A DNA stretch of 28,704 bases from the NCBI GenBank assembly GCA_937892545.1, contig CALAFO010000082.1, positions 1-28,704 on the forward strand. The letters are read 5' to 3'. Position 1 is the stretch's first letter. Every line of letters begins with the position of its first letter. Origin of the DNA: Scatosoma sp002474405 (GTDB taxonomy: Bacteria > Bacillota > Clostridia > Christensenellales > Borkfalkiaceae). The notes beneath the pieces are model-generated. The model was not told the DNA's origin. It searched no databases and saw only the letters and a program-made list of their open reading frames with translations. Position numbers and translations under genes: made by a program. Positions 1 to 7,433 of this stretch are shown piece after piece.

Positions 1-220
1 CCTTTTCTTTCGGCAAACCGGAAGCCGCCATTTTCTCTTCGCCGTACTTTTCAAACGCACGCTTTATCGACAGTGCTTCCCAATATGCGTCCCAACTCCA
101 CAGTTCGCTCATATATCCCGTGCCTGGCACGATAAAAGGATATTTTAAATTATTTACGGGCGGCTTCATTATGCCGCCCATATGTGTAAGTATATATTGT
201 TCTATCTTTTTCGTTTCCAT
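1..220 (-). CDS. Trehalase-like glycoside hydrolase (GH37/GH63-type), N-terminal fragment, runs off left edge
   Basis: Reading leftwards from an ATG at 220 gives an open frame to the window edge, about 73 residues. It contains the stretch YPFIVPGTGYMSELWSWDAY, which resembles the G-x-x-x-E-x-x-x-W-D-x-Y-W substrate-site motif of trehalases and related alpha/alpha-barrel glycosidases (GH37, GH63 and relatives). There is no signal peptide, so a cytoplasmic enzyme acting on an imported sugar is expected. The ATG lies 3 nt after the stop of the preceding metallo-hydrolase gene, so the two are almost certainly co-transcribed. The catalytic acids are outside the window, so exact family and substrate are undecided. 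Family assignment is inference from the motif; the open frame and spacing are direct. Confidence 0.7.
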   Translation of the reverse strand, partial: METKKIEQYILTHMGGIMKPPVNNLKYPFIVPGTGYMSELWSWDAYWEALSIKRAFEKYGEEKMAASGLPKEK

Positions 221-223
221 CGT

Positions 224-1057
224 TTATATTTCCAACGTCATTCCGTCATACGAGGTAAGAATGCCGCTTCCTTTAAAATAATCCTCTATTTCTTCATGAA
301 GTCCGGAATTGTTGTGCGTGATATGCGCGATAACGAACTTCGTCGTTTCGTCTGCCGCGCCCGTTTCAACAAGTCTGTTTTTCAATTTTACGTTTTCGGC
401 GAAATTCATATGATTTACGTAATAAGCGGTGCCCATCGTGGCATCCATAATCACCGCGCCGAATTTACGAGGATATTTTGCCAGAAATTCTATCGTTTCT
501 TCCGTAGGATAACCCGTATCCACAAGGTACAAAAGCGCGGATTTCCCGTCGTCGATAATATAATTCAGCGCTACCTGTTCGGGCGCGTGAAGCGCTTTCA
601 GCACGGTAACCGTATATTTGCCTATCTTTAATTGTTCACCCGGATTTACGGTGCGGAATACGATGTTATTGCGGATTTCTTCGCGGATAGGAAATAATTT
701 GTAAAAGCCGCCGAAAAGTCGTTCCACATCCGCATTGCCGTAAATATTCAGTTTTTCGTACTTAATTTCATGTGCAAAATCGCTGCCGCGGATTTCAAAC
801 AACTGAGGGCAATAATGATCGGCGTGAACGTGCGTGATCAGCACGTTTTCCACGTCGCCGAAAGAAAGTCCGCTCTGACGAAAATGCGTAGGCGTATCCA
901 CGGGCATATCGATTAAAAAATCGTCGTCGATAATCGTTTGCGAAAGCGTTCTGATCGATTTTCCGCCGGACAAGCGCGCCGCTTTACAATGTGCGCAATT
1001 ACAGAACAATGCGGGATATCCTTCTCCGCCGCCCGAACCCATAATTCTGATTTTCAT
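224..1057 (-). CDS. PhnP-like metallo-beta-lactamase-fold hydrolase
   Basis: A 277-residue cytoplasmic protein. It opens with a GSGGGEGYPALFCNCAHC segment whose three cysteines (residues 19, 21, 24) match the extra zinc-binding insert of PhnP-type phosphodiesterases. The metal motif HVHADH is at residues 76-81, and further ligands are plausible at the LVDTGYP and AHITH segments. Family members hydrolyse cyclic phosphodiesters or related small phosphoesters in a dinuclear metal site. No phosphonate genes surround it; instead it sits between a GH3 glycosidase and a trehalase-like enzyme, so its substrate here may be a sugar-phosphate derivative, which is inference. The start ATG at 1057 lies 21 nt after the stop of the GH3 gene. 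Fold assignment is secure, substrate is not. Confidence 0.88.
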   Translation of the reverse strand: MKIRIMGSGGGEGYPALFCNCAHCKAARLSGGKSIRTLSQTIIDDDFLIDMPVDTPTHFRQSGLSFGDVENVLITHVHADHYCPQLFEIRGSDFAHEIKYEKLNIYGNADVERLFGGFYKLFPIREEIRNNIVFRTVNPGEQLKIGKYTVTVLKALHAPEQVALNYIIDDGKSALLYLVDTGYPTEETIEFLAKYPRKFGAVIMDATMGTAYYVNHMNFAENVKLKNRLVETGAADETTKFVIAHITHNNSGLHEEIEDYFKGSGILTSYDGMTLEI

Positions 1058-1078
1058 ATCAATACCTCTGTAAATAAA

Positions 1079-3082
1079 TTATAAACTTACAATTTGCCCG
1101 TCTTTTATTACAAGTTTGCGGCGAAGGCGAATATCTTCGCCACTTGCGCCGATTAAAATTTCATATGCGCCGTCGGAGACTTCCCATCGATCGTTTGCTT
1201 CCGACCAGTGAGCAAACGCGGAAAGCGGCAACACTTTTTGCACAGTTACGCTTTTCCCTGCCGGAATTTCGCTCTTATCGTACTCTTTCAATTCTTTATA
1301 CGGACGATACACGAGCGGAGCGGCTTCTCGCACGTAAATCTGGCTGATTTCCTTGCCGTTTACGTTGGATAAGTTGGTTATTATATAAGAAATTTCAACG
1401 CAGTTTTCCTTCGGTAAAACAACAAAGTTATCATACTTGAACGAAGAATAACTGAGCCCGAAGCCGAACGGGAATAAAACATCCTCTTTATGTCGGTCGA
1501 AATAGCGATACCCTACGTCGATGCCTTCGGAGTATCGTGTTACACAGGTGTTTATAGATCCTTTCGCCGCGGGATACTTATCGAAAGATACGGCGAACGT
1601 TTCCGAAAGTTTTCCGCTCGGGTTAATTTTTCCCGTCAAAATATCGGCAAGCGCGTCTCCGCCTTCGCCGCAAAGCCCTGCCCAAACTACCGCTCTCACT
1701 TTATTTATCCAGGAGGACATATCAATCGGAGCGCCGGAAAACACAACGACCACGATATTCGGATTCACTTCCGCAAGATCGAGAATCGCCCTTTCCTGCA
1801 CCTCGTGCAAACGCATCGTAGTGCGATCTGCACTTTCCGTTTCAAAAAACGCACCCGTTCCCACGCAGGCGATTACGGCATCCGCCAACGCCGCGTTATC
1901 CAGTCCGAGGAAAGGTTTTGCGTTGTACGTACCGTTTCCGCCTAACACACGATCGAAATAATAGAAATTCTCAAAAGAAACTTTCGTGCCAAGCCGTTTT
2001 TTAAGCAAAGCCGGAAGATCGAATCCTTTATGCAACCAGGTAATCTGCGAACTTCCGCCGCCTACGACCATACCGCCTTCGGGGCGCCCGTAACTGCCGC
2101 TTACCGCAACGGTAGTTCCCTTATTTAAAGGCAGAATCCCGTCGTTTTTTAAAAGCACTATACTTTCGGAAGCAACCTTCCTTGCAATCGCCGTTCGTTC
2201 GTCTTCGCTTCTACCGATTTTACGCTTTGAACGCATTTCTTCTATACGATAGCAAAGATTCAACACCCGCGAAGCGCAGGCGTTCAATTCATCATCGGAA
2301 AGTTTTCCCGCCTTATAATCGTCAACGAGTTTTTTATAATTTTCTTCATTATAAGGGAATTCGATATCAACGCCCGCTTTTGCCGCTTTTGCGCGATCTC
2401 GCACCGATTCCCAGTCGGAATAAACCGCGCCGTCGAACCCGAATTCGTTTCTTAAAACGTCAAAGCCTTTTTTATATTCCGAAGCATAAGTTCCGTTAAT
2501 ACGGTTGTACGAGCACATTGCGGAAACGGGCTTCGCTTCGCAGGCGATTTCAAACGGTTTGTAATAAATTTCTCTGAGCGTTCTTTCGTCTACTTCGCTT
2601 GACTGATTAAAACGGTTATATTCAAGATTGTTGCAGCAGAAATGCTTTACGCACGCGCCTACGCCGTTTTCCTGCAAGCCTTCGATATACTCTTTCGCCA
2701 GCGTTCCCGCAAGATACGGATCTTCGGAAAAATACTCAAAGTTTCGCCCGTTAAGCGGATGACGCTTGACGTTCACGCCCGGCGCGAGCAAGATATCTAC
2801 TTTGCGTTCGATGCAGTCGTCTGCAAGGCATTCACCTATTTCATGAACACATTCTCTGCTCCACGTATTCGCGAGAGACTGTACAGACGGATATGCGATT
2901 GCGGGAATCGTTTTGCGCTCGGTGCTTTCATCTCTGTTTTCTGTGCGCAGCCCGCAAGGACCGTCCGATACGGAAACCGAAGGAAGTTTTCCGCCGAAAT
3001 CTTCGGTATGCCAGAATCCTTTTGCACAAATCAGGCGGAGTTTTTCTTCGGTTGTCAGATCTTTTATCGTTATTTTTTTCAT
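1079..3082 (-). CDS. Glycoside hydrolase family 3 beta-glycosidase
   Basis: A 667-residue protein with the GH3 layout: an N-terminal TIM-barrel domain (about 1-270), an alpha/beta sandwich (about 300-500) and a C-terminal fibronectin type III-like domain (about 560-660). The KHFCCNN substrate motif is at residues 146-152 and the nucleophile is Asp223 in the YSDWESV motif. No signal peptide is present, so it should act on imported oligosaccharide, typically removing beta-linked glucose or xylose from the non-reducing end. The start is fixed by an AAGGAG box that overlaps the stop codon of the upstream ADP-ribosylglycohydrolase-type gene (9 nt gap), indicating translational coupling. Linkage specificity cannot be read from sequence. 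Confidence 0.95.
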   Translation of the reverse strand: MKKITIKDLTTEEKLRLICAKGFWHTEDFGGKLPSVSVSDGPCGLRTENRDESTERKTIPAIAYPSVQSLANTWSRECVHEIGECLADDCIERKVDILLAPGVNVKRHPLNGRNFEYFSEDPYLAGTLAKEYIEGLQENGVGACVKHFCCNNLEYNRFNQSSEVDERTLREIYYKPFEIACEAKPVSAMCSYNRINGTYASEYKKGFDVLRNEFGFDGAVYSDWESVRDRAKAAKAGVDIEFPYNEENYKKLVDDYKAGKLSDDELNACASRVLNLCYRIEEMRSKRKIGRSEDERTAIARKVASESIVLLKNDGILPLNKGTTVAVSGSYGRPEGGMVVGGGSSQITWLHKGFDLPALLKKRLGTKVSFENFYYFDRVLGGNGTYNAKPFLGLDNAALADAVIACVGTGAFFETESADRTTMRLHEVQERAILDLAEVNPNIVVVVFSGAPIDMSSWINKVRAVVWAGLCGEGGDALADILTGKINPSGKLSETFAVSFDKYPAAKGSINTCVTRYSEGIDVGYRYFDRHKEDVLFPFGFGLSYSSFKYDNFVVLPKENCVEISYIITNLSNVNGKEISQIYVREAAPLVYRPYKELKEYDKSEIPAGKSVTVQKVLPLSAFAHWSEANDRWEVSDGAYEILIGASGEDIRLRRKLVIKDGQIVSL

Positions 3083-3091
3083 CCTTGCTCC

Positions 3092-4648
3092 TTACTCTAC
3101 GATGAACGTTACGGGCACATAATATCTTTCCCCGCGCCCGTTCGGTGAAATTTCCAGCGTAAGACGATAAATTGCCTCGTTCAGCGCGTTCGGCGTTAAA
3201 ATAAATTCCGCCGATTTCGTGTGATTCACTTTACTGCCGTGCCAGTGCTCCAGCCCTACGCCGCGTTTCGTGCCGTTTACGACGTTCCATTCTTCGGGAA
3301 CGCCCGTAAGATTCACGGTAAAATACTGCGGAAGATACAATTTGTTGCAGAGCGTAACCGTCAGGCGTTTTGCCGTTCCTTCGGTAATTTTCGTCAGCGA
3401 TTCGTCATATTTCACTTTTACCGTAAGCGACGGGAAGTGAAAACGCACCGTATCCGGACTTTCGCCGAGCAACTCTTTGAAATTTTCCTGCTGATACGGA
3501 TAAAAGGCGTTTTCATCATACGCAAACGTTTTTTGCGGAATAATTTCAAATCCGTTTTCCGTAAACGTGCACGCGATAGAAGATACTACGGGAAACTGTT
3601 TGATGACGCGTTCGCAGAATACGTTTATCGTTTCGGGAACATTCAACAACAAATCGGGGCGCAACGTGCAAATCGCGATTTTATCGGAACAACCTTTCAC
3701 CCATTTTTCGGGCAATGCCGCCGCGCCGCTTATAATACCGAGAATCGCACCGAGCGTTCCCGCCGTGCAATCGGTATCTTCGCCGCAATTCGTTGCGATA
3801 CAAATCGACTTTCCGAAATCGCCCTTTCCGTACAGCCAACCGATAAGGACGATGCCTATGCTTGCAGGCGCGTCGTAGCCGTGCACCGCCTGAGGAATAT
3901 CCTTATCCTTTTTCTGCACGGGGCATTTTTCGTTTGCGGGAACAAGCGACGTTCCCTGCCACTCTCCGCCGATTTCGCCGAAACTGGAAGGCTCGGCTAT
4001 CAGTAGTTTTTTACGTGCCGTTTTCCAGTCGTCGCCGCGGCGATAGCAATCGAGCACCACTTCCGCCGCATGACGCACGCCGCATTTTTCGGGCAGATAC
4101 GAAAGACCGATTTCGATGAGTTTATGCACGTCGCTTTCAAAAAATGCCGCTGCCTGCACCGTTGCCGTAAACACCGCGGCGTAAATTCCTTCGCCGCTGT
4201 GATCCACACAAGCGTCATAGTAAGCGTAGTTTGCGGCAAGCGCAGGATTTCCCGCGCAAAGACACGCCCATATTTCCGTACGGATCCACGCGCCGTTGCT
4301 TTCGCGGTTCTCGTTGCGCAGATACCCGGAAAGCGGAGGATACACGCCGTTCCGGAAATTATTTTTGCCCGTACCGTATTCGGAAATCACCGCGGACACA
4401 TAATTTTCCCAGTACTGAGCGAGAATCTGCGAATCTACGTTCTTCCCTTCGTGTTCAATCGCCGAAAGCCATACGAACTGCAAATCGAGGTCGTCGTTCG
4501 GGACGGGATTCGATACATCCTGCATAAAGAAATCGATATCGTATACGCCGCGGAAGCATTCAAACGGTGCGCCCAGCGTACCTCCGATATTCTTTCCGAG
4601 ATAGCAGCCTTTTACCTTGTCTTTATAGTCGTTAAAATTTAATTTCAT
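3092..4648 (-). CDS. ADP-ribosylglycohydrolase-family protein with C-terminal beta domain
   Basis: A 518-residue protein. Residues 1 to about 340 form an all-alpha ADP-ribosylglycohydrolase-type domain: the first metal-binding cluster is NDDLDLQ at 51-57 and the second is CGEDTDCTAGTLG at 288-300. The last 170 residues look all-beta and are unlike classical ADP-ribosylglycohydrolases, which are about 300-360 residues. No signal peptide. It is the first gene after a strong promoter (4706-4734) and is followed by GH3, MBL-fold and trehalase-like genes, so its physiological target may be an N- or O-glycosidic linkage in a sugar rather than ADP-ribosyl-protein. That role is inference from position; the fold and metal motifs are visible. 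Confidence 0.88.
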   Translation of the reverse strand: MKLNFNDYKDKVKGCYLGKNIGGTLGAPFECFRGVYDIDFFMQDVSNPVPNDDLDLQFVWLSAIEHEGKNVDSQILAQYWENYVSAVISEYGTGKNNFRNGVYPPLSGYLRNENRESNGAWIRTEIWACLCAGNPALAANYAYYDACVDHSGEGIYAAVFTATVQAAAFFESDVHKLIEIGLSYLPEKCGVRHAAEVVLDCYRRGDDWKTARKKLLIAEPSSFGEIGGEWQGTSLVPANEKCPVQKKDKDIPQAVHGYDAPASIGIVLIGWLYGKGDFGKSICIATNCGEDTDCTAGTLGAILGIISGAAALPEKWVKGCSDKIAICTLRPDLLLNVPETINVFCERVIKQFPVVSSIACTFTENGFEIIPQKTFAYDENAFYPYQQENFKELLGESPDTVRFHFPSLTVKVKYDESLTKITEGTAKRLTVTLCNKLYLPQYFTVNLTGVPEEWNVVNGTKRGVGLEHWHGSKVNHTKSAEFILTPNALNEAIYRLTLEISPNGRGERYYVPVTFIVE

Positions 4649-4705
4649 AGTTTTTACCGCATTTTGCTCCGGGAATCGGCATCTTTACAGCGCCGTTTTG
4701 CATTT

Positions 4706-4734
4706 ATTATACACCCACCGAATGTTTTTGGCAA
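4706..4734 (-). promoter_or_regulatory. Promoter for the ADP-ribosylglycohydrolase-GH3-MBL unit, with inverted repeat over the -35
   Basis: On the minus strand TTGCCA (4729-4734) and TATAAT (4706-4711) are separated by exactly 17 nt, a near-consensus housekeeping promoter about 58 nt before the ATG at 4648. A 7-bp inverted repeat, CCGAATG at 4718-4724 and CATTCGG at 4736-4742, brackets the -35 box and could be an operator. The downstream four genes can therefore be expressed separately from the transporter genes. Confidence 0.75.
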
Positions 4735-4775
4735 GCATTCGGCTGTTATTCCACTGTTTTCACCGTTAAACGGTA

Positions 4776-4837
4776 GTCCCCGAAATCGGCAGACTTCGGG
4801 GACCTGTGAGCCGCTCGTTCCGCAGTGAAAACGGACG
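4776..4837 (-). other. Two-hairpin structured element, copy 1
   Basis: A 9-bp stem (GTCCCCGAA at 4776-4784 with TTCGGGGAC at 4795-4803) encloses the 10-nt loop ATCGGCAGAC (plus-strand reading). A second, weaker hairpin lies at 4817-4837. The same arrangement recurs at 7344-7403 with an identical 10-nt loop and a compensatory change in one base pair. On the minus strand both copies lie just downstream of a gene for a modular surface protein. There is no T-run, so it is not a classical terminator. Strand is uncertain. Confidence 0.6.
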
Positions 4838-4877
4838 TTTCGTAATTTACTCTGCTTTCACATTATTTATAAAAGCC

Positions 4878-7142
4878 TTAAGAAAGCAATGCATCGATTT
4901 TCACTGTATCCGTAATATACTCCCGCTTCGCCGTTGTGGGGAAGATATTTTCGCCCACCGCTCTGCTGCCGTAGCCGAACGGGTTGGAATAACTGAACGT
5001 AGGCGTTACTTTCACAAGCAATTCGTCGTTGGCATAGAAGTACACGTCTTTCTCTCTTCTGATTACCGTAAACGTTACAGGGTTTTCCTGTGTGGCGTTT
5101 ATAATTGTAGAATAAATCGATCTGTCCGTTACTTTTTCCGTAAGATAATTCGCCCAACCGGAGCCGGAACCGGACGTTCCGATGGTTACGTTTCCGTTGG
5201 AAAGAACCTGGAATTCAAGCAGCGAGCAAGAAGAAATCATAAAGCCGAAATAATATCTTGCTCCGCTCTTGCTTTCATCGTATCCGCCGTAAACAGTTTC
5301 GCGGATTGCCCAATTGTTGGAAGCGCCGAGCACGTACATTGTCTGCCCGTTGCTCTTATGGCTGTTTACTTCGCCTTCGGGAATTCCCCATTCAGTGGGA
5401 GTCTTTCCGTCCGTTCCGTCAAACCATGTCCACTTTGAAAAACGCAAAGAAACTAAAGCATCCACTTTTGCGGTACCAGTAATGTATTCGCGGTTTACCG
5501 TTGTAGGGAAGACAATTTCGCCCACCGCTCTGCTGCCGTAGCCGAACGGGTTGGAATAATTGAATTTCGGCGCGGCTTTGATAAGCAATTCGTCGTTGGC
5601 ATACATATAAAAATCATTCCCGCTTCTGATACTCGTAAAGGTTACGGGGTTTTCCTGCGTGGCATTGATGATTGTGGAGTAAATTTCTTTATCGGTAAGT
5701 TTTCCGTTAAGATACGTATTCCACGCTCCGGAGCCGGCTGTTCCTGCTGTTACGCTTCCGTCGGACTTCACCTGAAATTCAAATAAGCCGCAAGACGAAC
5801 TCATCACCGCATAATAATATCTCGTTCCGTTCGCATTTGCATTGTATCCGCCGTATACCGTTTCACGGATTGCCCAGTTGTTGGAAGCGCCGAGCACATA
5901 CATCGTCTGCCCGTTGCTCTTATGGCTGTCGATCTCGCCTTGGGGAATCCCCCATTCCGCGGGTGTTTTCCCTTTCGTTCCGTCAAACCACGTCATCGTT
6001 TCCGCCGTAGCATACACCGCTTCTATAACGTGAGACGTTTTGTTAATCGTAAACGTTTCACCCGCAATTCTTTCTCCGTCCACCTTAAAGCCGTCGAACA
6101 CTGTTCCTTGGGGAACGGTGCCTGTATGTTTTAACGTTACCACGGAATCTTTCGCGTATTCCGCCTTTCCGTCTGCGGTAACCACGCCTTCGCCCAAAGA
6201 AAGTGAAGATAATTTTTCTTTATAATACAATTTCAGTACAGTGCGGTTGTTTGCGTACACGATTCCGGTATTTACAGAAGAATCTTCGTCATACTCATAC
6301 CATTCGTATGAATTCGGTGTAGCCGTAACGGTAGCGCCGATTTTTGTTTTTTCGCCGGCAACCGTTTCCTGCAACGTTTCTTTTCCGGATAAATTCACAA
6401 AGATATGTTCCGTAGAATAGGTATACTCTTTGTCTTTCACGTTGACATTATCCAAATAATTCGTTTGCAAAAACGACTTTTGGTCTTCGGTCAACGTACT
6501 GTTTGTATCGTTCAGCGCCGCTTGCGTAACGTACGCCATCGAGCGCGTTTCTTCCTGCGTGTAGCCGCCCACATAATATTCTGCTGCATCATTTGTAGTA
6601 ATACGAATAAACGCAACGCCGATAAACTCGCGGACAAGTTGTTTTTCGGGTAAGTTTACAATCGACAGATTGATTGCTTTATCGACGGGATTTTTTGCGG
6701 CGGGCAAAGTTTCATAGATACAACCGCCGAGCATTGTTTTCCCCTCTTCCTTTTCGGTTATTCCGTCGATATAGTATTTCGCATTTTCACCAAAAAGATT
6801 TTCTTTATTCAATTCACCGTATTCTGCAACGTAATCGTACGGCACGATCGTCATACCGTAATCCACTTTCACCGTATCTGTATCGTTCGTTTCCAACGCT
6901 TCCAATTCGGCATATTTTTCCGCGTCAATTAAAGAGATAAAACGAATACCGTTATGTATACTCTCTGCGTTTACGTCTTTCAGGCGCACCGCAGCGCCTC
7001 CCGCTTTCAGATATGTCGCATAATTTACCGCTGTTTCGGCACCCTCATCCGCATCGGACGTATAAGCCGCAATTCCGCCTGCCGTACAAAGCAAACTCCC
7101 GATAACTAAAACGCCTGCTATTTTCAAGTTTTTGTTTTTCAC
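4878..7142 (-). CDS. Secreted modular protein with two tandem about-185-residue repeats
   Basis: Probably 754 residues starting at the GTG at 7142: the GGGAGG box at 7150-7155 is 7 nt from this GTG but only 1 nt from the upstream ATG at 7148. A signal peptide (KNKNLKIAGVLVIGSLL, cleavage near GGIAAY) has no lipobox cysteine. An N-terminal domain of unrecognised type (about 40-235) is followed by a short beta stretch, an InlB-like beta repeat (about 315-382), then two modules (about 383-565 and 570-754). Each module begins TWFDGT and carries GASNNWAIRETVYGGY and SNPFGYGSRAVGE. The modules look like lectin- or carbohydrate-binding-type beta sandwiches, which is inference. One module is nearly identical to a module of the neighbouring 1505-residue lipoprotein. 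No LPXTG or other wall anchor was seen. Function unknown; glycan binding at the surface is the best guess. Confidence 0.85.
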   Translation of the reverse strand: MKNKNLKIAGVLVIGSLLCTAGGIAAYTSDADEGAETAVNYATYLKAGGAAVRLKDVNAESIHNGIRFISLIDAEKYAELEALETNDTDTVKVDYGMTIVPYDYVAEYGELNKENLFGENAKYYIDGITEKEEGKTMLGGCIYETLPAAKNPVDKAINLSIVNLPEKQLVREFIGVAFIRITTNDAAEYYVGGYTQEETRSMAYVTQAALNDTNSTLTEDQKSFLQTNYLDNVNVKDKEYTYSTEHIFVNLSGKETLQETVAGEKTKIGATVTATPNSYEWYEYDEDSSVNTGIVYANNRTVLKLYYKEKLSSLSLGEGVVTADGKAEYAKDSVVTLKHTGTVPQGTVFDGFKVDGERIAGETFTINKTSHVIEAVYATAETMTWFDGTKGKTPAEWGIPQGEIDSHKSNGQTMYVLGASNNWAIRETVYGGYNANANGTRYYYAVMSSSCGLFEFQVKSDGSVTAGTAGSGAWNTYLNGKLTDKEIYSTIINATQENPVTFTSIRSGNDFYMYANDELLIKAAPKFNYSNPFGYGSRAVGEIVFPTTVNREYITGTAKVDALVSLRFSKWTWFDGTDGKTPTEWGIPEGEVNSHKSNGQTMYVLGASNNWAIRETVYGGYDESKSGARYYFGFMISSCSLLEFQVLSNGNVTIGTSGSGSGWANYLTEKVTDRSIYSTIINATQENPVTFTVIRREKDVYFYANDELLVKVTPTFSYSNPFGYGSRAVGENIFPTTAKREYITDTVKIDALLS
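4881..5435 (-). repeat. Near-identical DNA module, copy in the 754-aa gene
   Basis: This segment encodes the C-terminal module and matches 8997-9560 almost base for base across more than 500 nt by eye, with mostly scattered single substitutions. The first module of the same gene (5436-5996) is a more diverged copy. Such closeness implies recent duplication or ongoing gene conversion. Confidence 0.8.
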
Positions 7143-7164
7143 GATCATTCCTCCCTATATTACT

Positions 7165-7302
7165 TCAAGATCCCTGCACCATATCGTTCCATTCGTCGTA
7201 ATACTTCGAGCCGTCAATTTCGGCATCAGACGTACGCACAACGTCGTTTTGCTGCGCTACATACAAAACGATTTCAGCTTTCACATACTTCCTTTTTTCC
7301 AT
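7165..7302 (-). CDS. 45-residue peptide of unknown function
   Basis: An ATG at 7302 preceded by a perfect AAGGAGG box (7310-7316, 7-nt gap) opens a 45-codon frame ending in TGA at 7165. The product begins MEKRKYVKAEIVLYVAQQND and continues through a RTSDAEIDGSKYY segment to an acidic, tryptophan-containing C-terminus. It has no membrane segment or signal peptide. It ends 22 nt before the GTG of the 754-aa surface-protein gene, so both are in one transcript. Short peptides with a KY-x-KPE/AEI-x-V start followed by a D-V-(I/V)-x-TSD element are common beside clostridial surface-protein genes, but I know no defined function. It could be a peptide substrate of modification or export, or a structural small protein; this is speculation. 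Confidence 0.75.
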   Translation of the reverse strand: MEKRKYVKAEIVLYVAQQNDVVRTSDAEIDGSKYYDEWNDMVQGS

Positions 7303-7343
7303 CTCATTGCCTCCTTAATATAATTTTGTTCTGAGCCCTGCGC

Positions 7344-7403
7344 GTTCCCGAAATCGGCAGACTTCGGGAACTTACGCACCGCCCGCTCCGCTTTGAAAGC
7401 GGA
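7344..7403 (-). other. Two-hairpin structured element, copy 2
   Basis: The stem GTTCCCGAA (7344-7352) with TTCGGGAAC (7363-7371) encloses the same 10-nt loop ATCGGCAGAC as copy 1. Relative to copy 1 the third base pair is T-A instead of C-G, with both sides changed. The second hairpin, TCCGCTTT with AAAGCGGA (7387-7403), is perfect. It sits between the 1505-aa gene and the 45-aa peptide gene. The pairing and compensatory change argue for a structured RNA or protein-binding DNA element of unknown role. Confidence 0.6.
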
Positions 7404-7433
7404 ATTATTTAAAAATTACGATTCTTGCGTTTT

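Noticed and set aside
4776..4803. Ordinary rho-independent terminator
   Set aside because: The stem is good but no T-run follows on either strand, and the loop is conserved in the second copy, which a terminator would not require.
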